Source: Bacillus sp. 1780r2a1 (lineage in GTDB: Bacteria > Bacillota > Bacilli > Bacillales > Bacillaceae_H). From it: a DNA stretch of 64,000 nucleotides. A model generated the notes under the pieces. It saw nothing but the letters and a program-made list of their open reading frames with translations. It did not search any database and was not told where the DNA came from. The DNA is taken from NCBI GenBank assembly GCA_024134725.1, contig CP099863.1, positions 1,483,501 through 1,547,500 of the forward strand, given 5' to 3'. Positions 26,433 to 34,587 of this stretch are shown piece by piece. The stretch's first letter is position 1. Each line of letters opens with the position of its first letter. A program made the position numbers and the translations under genes.

Positions 26433-27443
26433 ATGACAAAGAAACAGCCTATTCTCGAAGTGAAAAATATGACGAAATACTTCCCTGTTGCTAAAAATAA
26501 AGAATTAAAGGCTGTAGATAATGTTTCATTTTCCATTTACAAAGGTGAAACGTTTGGATTAGTAGGAGAGTCTGGGTGTGGAAAGTCAACGACGGGACGA
26601 ACCATTATTGGTCTGTACCAGAGAACGAGCGGTAAAGTACTTTATAAAGGGAAAGATGTCCACAAACTATCTGAAAAAGAGAAATTTACGTTTCAGCGTA
26701 ATATGCAAATGATTTTTCAAGATCCGTATGCGTCCTTAAACCCAAGGTCTACAGTAAGGGAAATCATTTCGGAGCCAATGGAAGTTCACGGGTTATATCC
26801 CAACAAAAAAGAACGCTTAGAACGCGTTTATGAGCTGTTAGAAGATGTTGGTTTGAATCGTGAACATGCCAATCGTTACCCTCATGAATTTAGCGGGGGG
26901 CAACGTCAAAGGATTGGGATTGCGCGCGCCTTAGCGTTAAATCCCGAATGTATTATTGCGGACGAGCCTATTTCTGCTTTGGACGTATCGGTTCAGGCTC
27001 AGGTTGTTAATTTGCTAAAAAAATTGCAGGAAGAAAAAGGCCTTACGTATTTGTTTATTGCTCATGACTTGTCAATGGTCAAGCATATTAGCAGCCGTAT
27101 TGGAGTTATGTATCTAGGACACCTTGTTGAGCTGACAACAAGCGATTCATTATATACCAAGCCACTGCACCCTTATACAAAAGCCCTTTTATCAGCAATT
27201 CCAATACCAGACCCTGATATTGAAGATGCACGCGAACGTATTGTCTTACAAGGAGAGCTACCAAGCCCGATTGACCCACCGTCGGGATGCGTATTTAGAA
27301 CACGATGTCAGTTTGCGATGGACGCATGTGCAAGCGTGAAACCCGAGTGGCAGGAAGTTGAAGAAAATCATTTTGTTGCGTGTCACCTTTATAACGAAGG
27401 GATTGTAAATTCAACCTCTGAAATTGCGGCAAGTAAACTATGA
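26433..27443 (+). CDS. ykfD: YkfD / DppF-type peptide ABC transporter ATPase
   Basis: 336 residues, second ATPase of the peptide importer. Walker A GESGCGKST, signature FSGGQRQR, Walker B CIIADEPISALD, and the oligopeptide C-terminal domain with the GCVFRTRC cysteines. The ykfC stop is 12 bases upstream and AGGAGG precedes the ATG. It ends with ATGA overlapping the next gene. Confidence 0.92.
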   Translation: MTKKQPILEVKNMTKYFPVAKNKELKAVDNVSFSIYKGETFGLVGESGCGKSTTGRTIIGLYQRTSGKVLYKGKDVHKLSEKEKFTFQRNMQMIFQDPYASLNPRSTVREIISEPMEVHGLYPNKKERLERVYELLEDVGLNREHANRYPHEFSGGQRQRIGIARALALNPECIIADEPISALDVSVQAQVVNLLKKLQEEKGLTYLFIAHDLSMVKHISSRIGVMYLGHLVELTTSDSLYTKPLHPYTKALLSAIPIPDPDIEDARERIVLQGELPSPIDPPSGCVFRTRCQFAMDACASVKPEWQEVEENHFVACHLYNEGIVNSTSEIAASKL

Positions 27444-28234
27444 GTATAGTAGAAGAAAAAGTTCGCTTGATTGTTCAGCAATGGTCGTCCATGTACAGAG
27501 GGAGAGTAAGCTATCTCTTTGAAACTCCTGAAGAAACAATTGAACAAGGAGCTACAAATGTGTATCCATCTGCTAGTACTATCAAGCTGCTTGTTGCAAT
27601 TGAAGCGTGTCGTCAGATTGATTCCGGCGTTATTTTAGCGCACCAGACCATTGCTGTTAAACAATCAGATATTGTGGGGGGAGATGGACTATTAAGCGTT
27701 TATCCGTATTCTCCTACTGCTACGGTTAAAGAACTACTTATTTTAATGCTCATTCTTTCTGATAATACGGCTACAAACCTGTTAATTAAACTTCTAGGAC
27801 AAGAGTGCATACAGGGGTGTATCAAGGATTTAGGGTTAAAAAATACCCAGCTCAATCGTCAGATGATGGATATTCAAGCTTCCGCGGAAGGAAGAGATAA
27901 CGTCACAACAGCAGCAGACTTACTTACATGCCTGAAAGTGCTTTATAGAAAAGATGTTCTCTCGGAACCTTCACGTAAGCTTTTAAAAGAAAGCTTATTT
28001 AATCAGCGACTGCGGGATAAACTACCTTCTATGCTGAATGAAAAGTGTTTTATTTTAAATAAACCTGGACATTTGCACGGAATAACGCACGATTGCGGTG
28101 TGCTGTTTACACATCATAAAAGGTGCTATGCTGTGGTATTAATTGATGGGCTTAAACATAATGAGTATGGACGGAGGCTAATTGCAGACCTCGGTCAGGT
28201 TATTAGCGAAGCGCTTACTCAACAAATTGTATAA
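27440..28234 (+). CDS. Class A beta-lactamase-like serine hydrolase at end of the dpp-ykf operon
   Basis: 264 residues of the serine beta-lactamase/DD-peptidase fold. The active-site motifs are S46-T-I-K49, S107-D-N109 and K208-P-G210 (KPG in place of KTG). A clear class A Glu166 motif is not visible, so beta-lactam hydrolysis is doubtful. There is no signal peptide, so it is probably cytosolic and acts on imported peptides; a D,D- or D-amino-acid peptidase role fits the operon. Start ATG overlaps the ykfD stop, showing it belongs to the operon. It is not part of the B. subtilis operon as I know it. Confidence 0.8.
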   Translation: MSIVEEKVRLIVQQWSSMYRGRVSYLFETPEETIEQGATNVYPSASTIKLLVAIEACRQIDSGVILAHQTIAVKQSDIVGGDGLLSVYPYSPTATVKELLILMLILSDNTATNLLIKLLGQECIQGCIKDLGLKNTQLNRQMMDIQASAEGRDNVTTAADLLTCLKVLYRKDVLSEPSRKLLKESLFNQRLRDKLPSMLNEKCFILNKPGHLHGITHDCGVLFTHHKRCYAVVLIDGLKHNEYGRRLIADLGQVISEALTQQIV

Positions 28235-28347
28235 TCAATCATTCATCCTATACAAACTTTCACATATTTTTTATATAATAGATTTGTATAATTAATTTTT
28301 GGTTGAATTTACTAACAAAAGTATTTAACCATAATGGTGGTGTAGGT

Positions 28348-28896
28348 ATGACAAACGAGTCGGCAATGGTTGACATTATAAAAGCGTTTAAGCGCAATTC
28401 AACAGAGTCAATTGCAATGGATTTAATAAAAGAAGTAAGGGGAACGTTTTGTCCGCTTCCAAAGTATGTGGCGGACTTAATTGATGAATTAAGAAAGCTA
28501 AAATTAAAAGATGAAGTGATTAGCGTCATCTTATATCAATCTGTATATGTGAACAATCATCAGTTTAATATTAAAGATACGCCTACTAATCGGCAATTTG
28601 TTCAGGACACTGTTTTTATGGGGCGCAAGTGGGTGCAGCAGTATGGGAAAATTGAAAATGTTGAACAAGCTATTCAAATTGCTGAACATGCGTCCTTAGA
28701 TGCAGAAGAGCCAGAAGTGCCAAATCATTTTGATTCAAAGAAGGTTACGCTTGAAGTGAACTTAGATCCACAAACGTATGAAATGTTAAAAAATATTGCT
28801 GTCTATTATGATCATGTGGGATATGATGACTCCATTTCAACTGCAGTACAGCACTTATACACGCAGCTGCTCGAAGCTCAGCAAAAAAGTCGATAA
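28348..28896 (+). CDS. Hypothetical protein, weakly DnaD-like
   Basis: 182 residues from ATG 28348 (GGTGG ahead; an upstream TTG lacks a site). Not firmly recognised. Residues ~35-95 (LPKYVADLIDELRKLKLKDEVIS, then F..DTVFMGRKWVQQYG) recall the helical DnaD C-terminal domain that ends in a conserved tryptophan segment, but this is weak. The C-terminal half has an acidic linker followed by a helical region that resembles short ribbon-helix-type repeats. Soluble, no signal. Stands alone before a strong terminator. Confidence 0.6.
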   Translation: MTNESAMVDIIKAFKRNSTESIAMDLIKEVRGTFCPLPKYVADLIDELRKLKLKDEVISVILYQSVYVNNHQFNIKDTPTNRQFVQDTVFMGRKWVQQYGKIENVEQAIQIAEHASLDAEEPEVPNHFDSKKVTLEVNLDPQTYEMLKNIAVYYDHVGYDDSISTAVQHLYTQLLEAQQKSR

Positions 28897-28897
28897 G

Positions 28898-28937
28898 AAA
28901 AAATCACGTAACATAGAAAACGTTACGTGATTTTTTT
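28898..28937. terminator. Bidirectional terminator
   Basis: AAAAAATCACGTAAC and GTTACGTGATTTTTT form a perfect stem with a 9-base loop. Serves the hypothetical gene on the left and ycgQ converging from the right. Confidence 0.92.
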
Positions 28938-28938
28938 A

Positions 28939-29778
28939 TCATTGATTGTTTCGATAAACGTAAGGATCATCAGGTTCCTGTTCTTTCTTAACGTTCGTGA
29001 CTTTAATCATTGGTAATGTTTTTTTAAACGGCTGATAATACATCGTATCAATTTTACCTGTTACTGTTACCCAATCATCATTTTGAAACGATACGTCATC
29101 TGGAAATTCAATAAGCATTCCGAAGGCTCCAGAGTCAGCAATGCAATGAATAATTCCAAAGCGAAAAAGAAAATATTGATTTTTTGGCAGCTCATCATTA
29201 TGGTATAAAAATCCTTTTAAGCGAATGGTTTTACCCGTAAATTCACCAGGGTAATTATAAATGGTTTCCATTGCGTTTAAAAACTCAGTATCTTCTAAAT
29301 TAAGCTTTTCACTCTTTCCAAACTGCTTCAAATCTTTGCGTATCATTTTGTCATAAGCTTCCTCTCCGTAAAAGCTACTTGTATCGGGCTCTAGGAATTG
29401 GTGCTGATCATAGGGGCTATTTTTTTCGTAGATTGGAAAATTGAACCCCTTCGCTTCAACAATTTTAGAATCTAATTTGGAAATTGGTAAAAATAAAGCA
29501 GTGATAATAGGTACGATATAGATGAGATAAAGGAATTTATCTCGCTTGCGCGGAGCGTGTGAATGACTGTGGCAATCACAGCCATCTTCATGATTATGGT
29601 CATGCTCATCGCCTTTCATATAAAAAATAAAAGCAGCAATGGTAATAAACCATAGGAGAAAAATTGTACTGTATGAAATCCATGCATATTTCATATTAAT
29701 GTACTTTGAAATATCTCCTGTAGCATGCAGATGCATGAAGACAAACGTAAAGCCAATCAAAATTAAAATTCGAATCAT
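28939..29778 (-). CDS. ycgQ: YcgQ, TIGR03943-family partner of the YcgR permease
   Basis: 279 residues. Two N-terminal membrane segments, then a cytosolic or exposed loop rich in His, Asp and Cys (GDEHDHNHEDGCDCHSHSH) at about residues 56-75, a third membrane segment, and a soluble C-terminal domain (~170-270) with an OB-like fold segment (FTGKTIRLKGFLYHND). It belongs to the DUF1980/TIGR03943 group always found with a YcgR-type permease. The His-rich loop suggests metal binding. AAGGAGGAAG precedes ATG 29778. It is 12 bases after ycgR and certainly cotranscribed. Confidence 0.85.
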   Translation of the reverse strand: MIRILILIGFTFVFMHLHATGDISKYINMKYAWISYSTIFLLWFITIAAFIFYMKGDEHDHNHEDGCDCHSHSHAPRKRDKFLYLIYIVPIITALFLPISKLDSKIVEAKGFNFPIYEKNSPYDQHQFLEPDTSSFYGEEAYDKMIRKDLKQFGKSEKLNLEDTEFLNAMETIYNYPGEFTGKTIRLKGFLYHNDELPKNQYFLFRFGIIHCIADSGAFGMLIEFPDDVSFQNDDWVTVTGKIDTMYYQPFKKTLPMIKVTNVKKEQEPDDPYVYRNNQ

Positions 29779-29790
29779 CGCGCTTCCTCC

Positions 29791-30660
29791 TTATCTGACC
29801 AGTAGCATTGAAAAAACAAAGACAGCTATAAAGGTATAAATAAATAAAATGCCCACAAATTTGGCTTTAAATTGACTCAACATCATTAACGTATTTTTAA
29901 TATCAAACATTGGTCCAAAAACTAAAAAGGCAACGATGGCGCTATCTTGAAATGTGCTTTGAAAGGATGCTCCAATAAACGCATCGGCTGACGAACAAAG
30001 GGATAAAAGGTAGGCTAGTCCCATCATTACGAAATGAGCTGACCAATCCTGCTGCCCAAGATCTAACAGGATGGATGTTTTCATAAACGTTTGCATACTT
30101 GCTGCAATAAGCGCTCCAATGATTAAATATTTACCGACTGAAAAAAACTCATCGATAGAATGCTGGATAGTCCCTACTAGCTTTTGGCCAAATGTCTTTT
30201 TCTGAACGTTAACGCACACGCTATGTTTTGTTTGATCTGTTTTAAACTGAAACGTCAACAGCATGCCAACTGAAATTGCTACGACGAGCGCTACAGAGCT
30301 ACGTTCCCATACAACGGCCCAGTCATTTCCAAACGCTACATATGTAGAAAACAAAACAACTGGGTTAATGATAGGACCTGTAAACATAAAGGGAATAGCA
30401 GCGTATAGCGGTACGCCTTTTGCCATTAATCGCCTTGTAATAGGTACAATTCCACATTCACAAGCTGGAAATAAAGCGCCTATAAAAGTTGCTAAAAAAA
30501 CAGCGCCTACTTTATTTTTTGGTATGGCTTTTGCCATCATTTCTTCTGTAATAAACATTTGAATAATTCCAGAAATAAATACACCCAATAACACAAAAGG
30601 AAGGGCTTCAATTAGGATACTGATAAAAATTGTGTTTAGCTGCAACAAGGATGAACTCAT
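29791..30660 (-). CDS. ycgR: YcgR, DUF318/COG0701 permease
   Basis: 289 residues, about eight membrane segments, UPF0718/COG0701 permease family. The family core FPACECGIVPITRRLMAKGVP followed by FTGPIINPVV is present, with cysteines and Pro-Gly breaks typical of the family. Substrate unproved. ATG 30660 follows GGAG by seven bases; an upstream in-frame start at 30708 has no site. With ycgQ it forms a two-gene operon. I looked for a Zur box upstream and did not find one. Confidence 0.85.
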   Translation of the reverse strand: MSSSLLQLNTIFISILIEALPFVLLGVFISGIIQMFITEEMMAKAIPKNKVGAVFLATFIGALFPACECGIVPITRRLMAKGVPLYAAIPFMFTGPIINPVVLFSTYVAFGNDWAVVWERSSVALVVAISVGMLLTFQFKTDQTKHSVCVNVQKKTFGQKLVGTIQHSIDEFFSVGKYLIIGALIAASMQTFMKTSILLDLGQQDWSAHFVMMGLAYLLSLCSSADAFIGASFQSTFQDSAIVAFLVFGPMFDIKNTLMMLSQFKAKFVGILFIYTFIAVFVFSMLLVR

Positions 30661-30879
30661 ACTACCACTCCAATTTTGTCTTAAGAAAATAAATTTGCAT
30701 GCATTCAACTTTTACAGAAAATAGTTTAATATAAAAATAGTTAAATGTAAAAGAATTTATAAATTTCCATTTCATTGTCTAGTTTGAATAGTTAAGGTAG
30801 CTATATAACGGGTAGTATTGTAAGAAGTAGAAAGCTTTGCTAAGATACGATTTCAGGAGAAGAATGGGAGGAACGAAAC

Positions 30880-31671
30880 ATGTACATTGTGGACTATCAT
30901 CATCATACGAATCATTCATTCGATTCAAAAGCGGTTATGAACGAGGTATGCACAGAAGCTATCCATCGTAATATTAACGAAATTTGCTTTACAGAACATT
31001 ACTCACTTAATCCACTTGCTCCTACATATGGACATATTAATTTAAAACATTATATAGAAGATATTGAAGAGTGTCGTGCGCAGTTTGACGGAAAGTTAGT
31101 TATCAAAGCAGGGATTGAAATTTGTGAGCCGCATTTATTAAAAAGTGAGTATCAAAAGGTATTAGAGCCGCTTCAATTAGATTTTATCCTAGGATCTGTT
31201 CATAACATCAATGACAAAAAGCTCCGCTTATATTTACAACATAAAACAGTAGAAGAAGTATACGGTGGTTATTTTGAAGAACTCTACAATCTAGTGAAGC
31301 ATGCTGATATCGATGTGCTTGCTCATATTGATTTAATGAAGCGCTATGCAATAAAAGTGCACGGAAATTATGATTTTGACCAGTTTAAGCCGCAGCTAAC
31401 AGAAATTTTAACAAAAGCAATTGAGCGCAATATCGGCATTGAAATTAACACCTCAGGAATGCGAAGCAGCTTAGGTGAACCGCTACCTTCTCAAGCGGTA
31501 TTAAAATTATATAAAGAGCTTGGAGGAGAACTGCTAACGGTAGGTTCTGACTCTCATAAAGTTGAAACGGTTGGCGACCATATTTCCGAAGCAATAGCGC
31601 TTGCGAAAGAATGCGGATTCCGCTATGTCTTTACGTATGACAAACGCCAGCCAAGTGCCATTTCGATTTAA
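30880..31671 (+). CDS. PHP-domain histidinol-phosphatase family protein
   Basis: 263 residues with the PHP metallophosphoesterase pattern: DYHHHTNHS at the N-terminus, the FTEHYSL Glu/His pair, IEICEPH, LGSVHNI, HIDLMKRY, and the C-terminal GSDSHKVETVG. This matches the HisJ-type histidinol-phosphatases of Bacillus (about 265 residues), last-but-one step of histidine synthesis. No his genes are nearby, so another phosphoester substrate is possible. Start ATG follows GGGAGGAACG. Confidence 0.85.
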   Translation: MYIVDYHHHTNHSFDSKAVMNEVCTEAIHRNINEICFTEHYSLNPLAPTYGHINLKHYIEDIEECRAQFDGKLVIKAGIEICEPHLLKSEYQKVLEPLQLDFILGSVHNINDKKLRLYLQHKTVEEVYGGYFEELYNLVKHADIDVLAHIDLMKRYAIKVHGNYDFDQFKPQLTEILTKAIERNIGIEINTSGMRSSLGEPLPSQAVLKLYKELGGELLTVGSDSHKVETVGDHISEAIALAKECGFRYVFTYDKRQPSAISI

Positions 31672-31710
31672 AAGGTTAGTTGAATGTAGAAGAGAATATT
31701 TGTCAATGAG

Positions 31711-31756
31711 TGTCCGCAGAAGTCTTTATGTAGAAGGCTTGCGGGCTTTTTTTTTG
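31711..31756 (+). terminator. Terminator after the PHP gene
   Basis: TCCGCA and TGCGGG pair (one GU), with an imperfect inner AAGTCTT/AAGGCTT stem, followed by nine T. Confidence 0.75.
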
Positions 31757-32038
31757 ACCACTACTTTGTGAATGTTGTTTTGATTTTATTCAAGAAACAA
31801 GCAAGAGTAAGTGGATTAAGCAGTTAGTAATAATATGCAAGGAATTCGGGGTGGGGGTAATTAGCAATAACCGCACAGAAATGTTGTTAAATAAACAATG
31901 TATATAAACACTTATAAGTGATAGTTTCGCAAACGTTGCTATTGTGTGGGGGAGTTGTTGTTTAACTTCCTGTAGGGATTAAAATGAGGGAATGAGGGTA
32001 GATGAACACACGACGATTGAATGCAAAGGGGGGCAGAA
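31757..32038. other. Gene-free stretch before the phage remnant
   Basis: No convincing gene. Short open frames without ribosome binding sites, G-rich patches (GGGGTGGGGG near 31850) and an unusual mixed composition. Likely decayed DNA from the same insertion as the terminase remnant. Confidence 0.4.
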
Positions 32039-32452
32039 AAAACAATTACCGATGTACATGGTGATATTTACTTAAACTGAGATTTGTACGAAAGCATCAT
32101 GTAGCAATACTCTGAAGAGGGGATAAAGGCAGACTCAGCCGAATCCAAGGTTATCAAGTTTTTTAAACAGCAAGGTTTTCGAATGGAGTTAGCTAAGAAG
32201 TTTCAAGGATCTAGGTTGCAATGCACAAAGAAGGTCAAGCGTTTCAAGAAAATCATTTGTTCAGATGCTTGTGTGAATGTAATCGATGAACTACAAGACC
32301 TAACATACAAAGTGAACAAGCAAGGAGAAATCATTGAAGATGACTTTACAATAGACCCTCATACATTTTCAGCAATCTGGTATGCGTTAGATGCTTATGA
32401 GGTATCAGACCTTAAAGGAGGAGCAAGAGTGAGTGGTTCAAATGCTTGGTAA
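32039..32452 (+). pseudogene. Decayed phage terminase large subunit (C-terminal part)
   Basis: One frame reads through with two internal stops (TGA 32078-32080, TAG 32102-32104). It contains DVHGDIYLN, then [32 protein letters not shown] and [22 protein letters not shown]. These are the nuclease-domain landmarks of PBSX-type terminase large subunits (metal-binding Asp in ADSAE, conserved DPH...IWYALD). Only the last ~135 of about 420 residues remain. The 89-codon open part from ATG 32183 has no ribosome binding site. A prophage scar. Confidence 0.8.
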
Positions 32453-32494
32453 GAGCATGGGGAAAACTAAAAGGATAATCAACGTGAGTTATAT

Positions 32495-32536
32495 AAAAGA
32501 CCCTTGGTATATTCCAACCAACGGTCTTTTAATTTC
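32495..32536 (+). terminator. Terminator-like hairpin after the terminase remnant
   Basis: AAAAGACC plus TTGGT pair with ACCAA plus GGTCTTTT, one mismatch, then AATTTC. It could work in both directions for the BclA-like gene at right. Confidence 0.75.
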
Positions 32537-32584
32537 TAACAGGAACGTTATGCTAACTAAGTTTATTAGAATAGATAAAACTTA

Positions 32585-33172
32585 CTAGTCATCTATTTTA
32601 ATAACCTTTAGATTAGGTTCAAGTAATTGTACGGAACCTTCAACCGATGAAACAGCAATTGAAAGTTGATCACCAGCAGCTAGATTGAGTAATACGGATC
32701 GACTCATAACCATTTCAATGAGAGAGGGGCTTTCTGGGGAGAAAAATGTGTAATTTGCAGCTCGAGTTCTAGATTGGTTAACTATAAACCCTCCATTTAC
32801 TGCTATTTCTAATATGATTGCTGATCCTCTTTCGTATAGTTGGACATTGGTTGTATATTCTACTTCGTAAATACCTGATGTAGGAATAACTATTCGGTTT
32901 GCTACCAAGGTAGTATTTGAAGAAACAAACATGGTGGTTAATGGTAAATCTTGATTAGAAACAGGAATAGCACCACCTATTGTTCCAGCATCACCATAAG
33001 TGGTTAAAGAATTTTCACCCGGAGGTCCTTGAGGCCCTGGAGGTCCTTGAGGTCCTGGGAACCCCCGTGGACCTTTAATTACACAGCAGCAAAGATAAGA
33101 ACAACAATAAGAACAACAATAAGAACAACAATAAGAACAAGAACAACGACTTTTTTTATAATAAGCAGACAA
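32585..33172 (-). CDS. BclA-like collagen-repeat spore-surface protein with Cys-rich head
   Basis: 195 residues from a TTG start with AAGGAGGTG at good spacing. Order: a Cys/Tyr/Ser-rich head of repeated SYCC units ending in CCC (residues ~9-31); seven collagen triplets starting GPRGFPGPQGPPGPQG (~33-53); and a beta-rich C-terminal domain (~60-195) like the TNF/C1q-type head of BclA-family exosporium glycoproteins. Such proteins form surface filaments on spores. The head could anchor by disulfides. The usual BclA localisation motif is not seen. The DNA for the head is a 12-base tandem repeat, so repeat number may vary. It lies next to a phage remnant. Confidence 0.85.
   Translation of the reverse strand: MSAYYKKSRCSCSYCCSYCCSYCCSYLCCCVIKGPRGFPGPQGPPGPQGPPGENSLTTYGDAGTIGGAIPVSNQDLPLTTMFVSSNTTLVANRIVIPTSGIYEVEYTTNVQLYERGSAIILEIAVNGGFIVNQSRTRAANYTFFSPESPSLIEMVMSRSVLLNLAAGDQLSIAVSSVEGSVQLLEPNLKVIKIDD
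33094..33141. repeat. 12-base tandem repeat coding for SYCC units
   Basis: Four consecutive copies of AATAAGAACAAC (first base G in copy one, last base G in copy four). In the minus-strand frame each copy encodes one Cys-Cys-Ser-Tyr unit, so gain or loss keeps frame. Confidence 0.9.
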
Positions 33173-33295
33173 TATTTCACCTCCTTTCTAAGAAATCTAC
33201 TATATTTATATTCCTGCTAAACTATTATGCTTGTACTACTGGGATATATCGATTTGAAAAACTTTGTATAGCTTTAATGATGAAAGGTTTTATTT

Positions 33296-33544
33296 TTGAA
33301 AATAGTTGTTGGGGGGGGGGTTAATGCAACTGATTCAATAGTATGTTCTGGTAGAAAAACATTAACAACTGCATATGAGGGTATCTCAGAAGCATTTACA
33401 TTTACAGGTTCAGATTATAATGTGCCAAAAGGTGATGGTTTCCTGATTTACACTGTTTTCGTAAGAAATATCACAGGTAGCAGTGAATCAGATGTAGTGC
33501 GTGTAGAACTTGAAGGTTTTAATGTTATTGGGGCAGGGAACTAA
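33296..33544 (+). pseudogene. Small beta-rich protein gene disturbed at a G10 tract
   Basis: From 33321 on, the frame encodes about 74 residues of a beta-rich protein (SIVCSGRKTLTTAYEG ... NVIGAGN). Upstream, the nearest start in this frame is TTG 33296 without a ribosome binding site. ATG codons at 33277 and 33280 read in another frame and hit TAA directly after a run of ten G (33311-33320). With nine G the ATG frame would join the downstream frame. So this may be a slipped-strand switchable gene, a sequencing error in the homopolymer, or decay. Composition and neighbours suggest a spore-surface-type protein; no family recognised. Confidence 0.5.
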
Positions 33545-33615
33545 ATAGTAGTGCAAATCTAAATAATATTCACTTTCCATACAAACCAAGACTATCAATT
33601 TTGATTTTGCTCTAT

Positions 33616-34062
33616 CTAATTAAGCTCTGTAAATTCATGTTGAAGAATTGTTTCACCTTCTAAACTCTCAGAAGATCCTGTTCTTCCATATGCATTGAAA
33701 ATAACTTTCTTGCTTCCAGAATAATAGATACGAACTTCATAGAAGGTTACATATTCTGGTGCGAGAAATGTGAAGAATACAGCTAGATTGTTTGGAGCAA
33801 GAGTATAAGGGAATGTAGCGGAGGAAATTTGACCGATTTTTACAGACAATTTTTTGGGGGTATGATAAGAACTCCAATCCCAAACTTCAATTATAAACTT
33901 CTCTGGTATTTCGCTTAAATTTACAACATTAACTACAGATGAATGAGTGGACCGGTTTCTTACTAACACTCCTGTTGATAAAACCTTAGTTGCATTCTCT
34001 TGTTTACAGCACAAATTACCATATTGAGTGGCAGAGAATTTTTTTGCTTTATGGTAACTCAT
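33616..34062 (-). CDS. Hypothetical protein, 148 residues, possible spore-surface protein
   Basis: Not recognised. ATG 34062 has GAAAGGAGG ahead with good spacing. The N-terminus is basic with a Cys pair (NLCCKQ at residues 17-22), and the remainder is beta-strand-rich with many aromatics (EVWDWSSYHTP, VYYSGSKK-type strands). No signal peptide or membrane segment. It lies 440 bases from the collagen-like gene on the same strand and may share its role, which is inference from position only. Confidence 0.6.
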   Translation of the reverse strand: MSYHKAKKFSATQYGNLCCKQENATKVLSTGVLVRNRSTHSSVVNVVNLSEIPEKFIIEVWDWSSYHTPKKLSVKIGQISSATFPYTLAPNNLAVFFTFLAPEYVTFYEVRIYYSGSKKVIFNAYGRTGSSESLEGETILQHEFTELN

Positions 34063-34357
34063 ATTGATTACCTCCTTTCTTTATATATATATTCATTGTT
34101 TCAAAAAACTTTTGTATGCTTGTCCTTGCTTCGAACCTATTTTAAAGTCTCTTAAAATAGAGTTGAGCATTGCTAAAAAGAATTCATAGTCCTGTTCTTA
34201 ATAATTATAGAAAACTCCTTGAACTAATAAAATTTAGTTGCACAATGCGTTCGTCATATAATTTGCAGTGTGGATAATGATGTTTTAAACATTCTATCTT
34301 ACACAAAAGATTAATAGAAGTAGGCGGAAGTGTACTAAACACGAGTAACTTGAAGGT
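34063..34357. other. Gene-free spacer
   Basis: AT-rich DNA with many stops in all frames. I see no RNA gene, terminator or repeat in it. Confidence 0.4.
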
Positions 34358-34580
34358 ATGACGGTGGATGAAAATGCTCATACGGGTTTAATCAAACAAT
34401 CACAAAATGCTCACATGATTAAAAGATGTTAAGAATAAAACACAGGAAACATCAAGCTTCAAGAGAGATTGGTGGATTTATAGACAAGCAATAAAAGAAT
34501 ATACCAACACAACGGATGATAATGATATGAAAGGGTTTTTGAGCGTCGATATGACATTTGTCATATTTGTCATGTGACAT
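34358..34580 (+). pseudogene. Possible frameshifted remnant ORF before des
   Basis: ATG 34358 opens 24 codons (MTVDENAHTGLIKQSQNAHM...). The next frame then stays open for about 50 codons (KDVKNKTQETSSFKRDWWIY, then RQAIKEYTNTTDDNDMKGF). Joined by one frameshift near 34420 they would form about 70 residues of globular-looking protein. No family recognised and no ribosome binding site. Its end overlaps the DesR operator. It may be a decayed gene from the same scar region. Confidence 0.35.
34551..34579 (+). promoter_or_regulatory. DesR operator (two inverted repeats)
   Basis: ATGACATTTGTCAT (34551-34564) is an ATGACA/TGTCAT inverted repeat; TGTCATGTGACA (34568-34579) is a second one. They lie just upstream of the des -35, where phosphorylated DesR binds two adjacent sites in B. 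subtilis. Confidence 0.75.
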
Positions 34581-34587
34581 GTACTAC

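Noticed and set aside
27440-28234. True class A beta-lactamase
   Set aside because: No signal peptide, no visible Glu166 motif, KPG instead of KTG, and a place inside a peptide-recycling operon.
30661-30879. Zur or other metal-regulator box before ycgR
   Set aside because: TTTTACA...TGTAAAA arms exist (about 30707-30753) but are far apart and do not fit the Zur consensus.
33094-33141. CRISPR-like array
   Set aside because: The repeats are 12 bases, contiguous and in a coding frame without spacers; no cas genes anywhere in the window.
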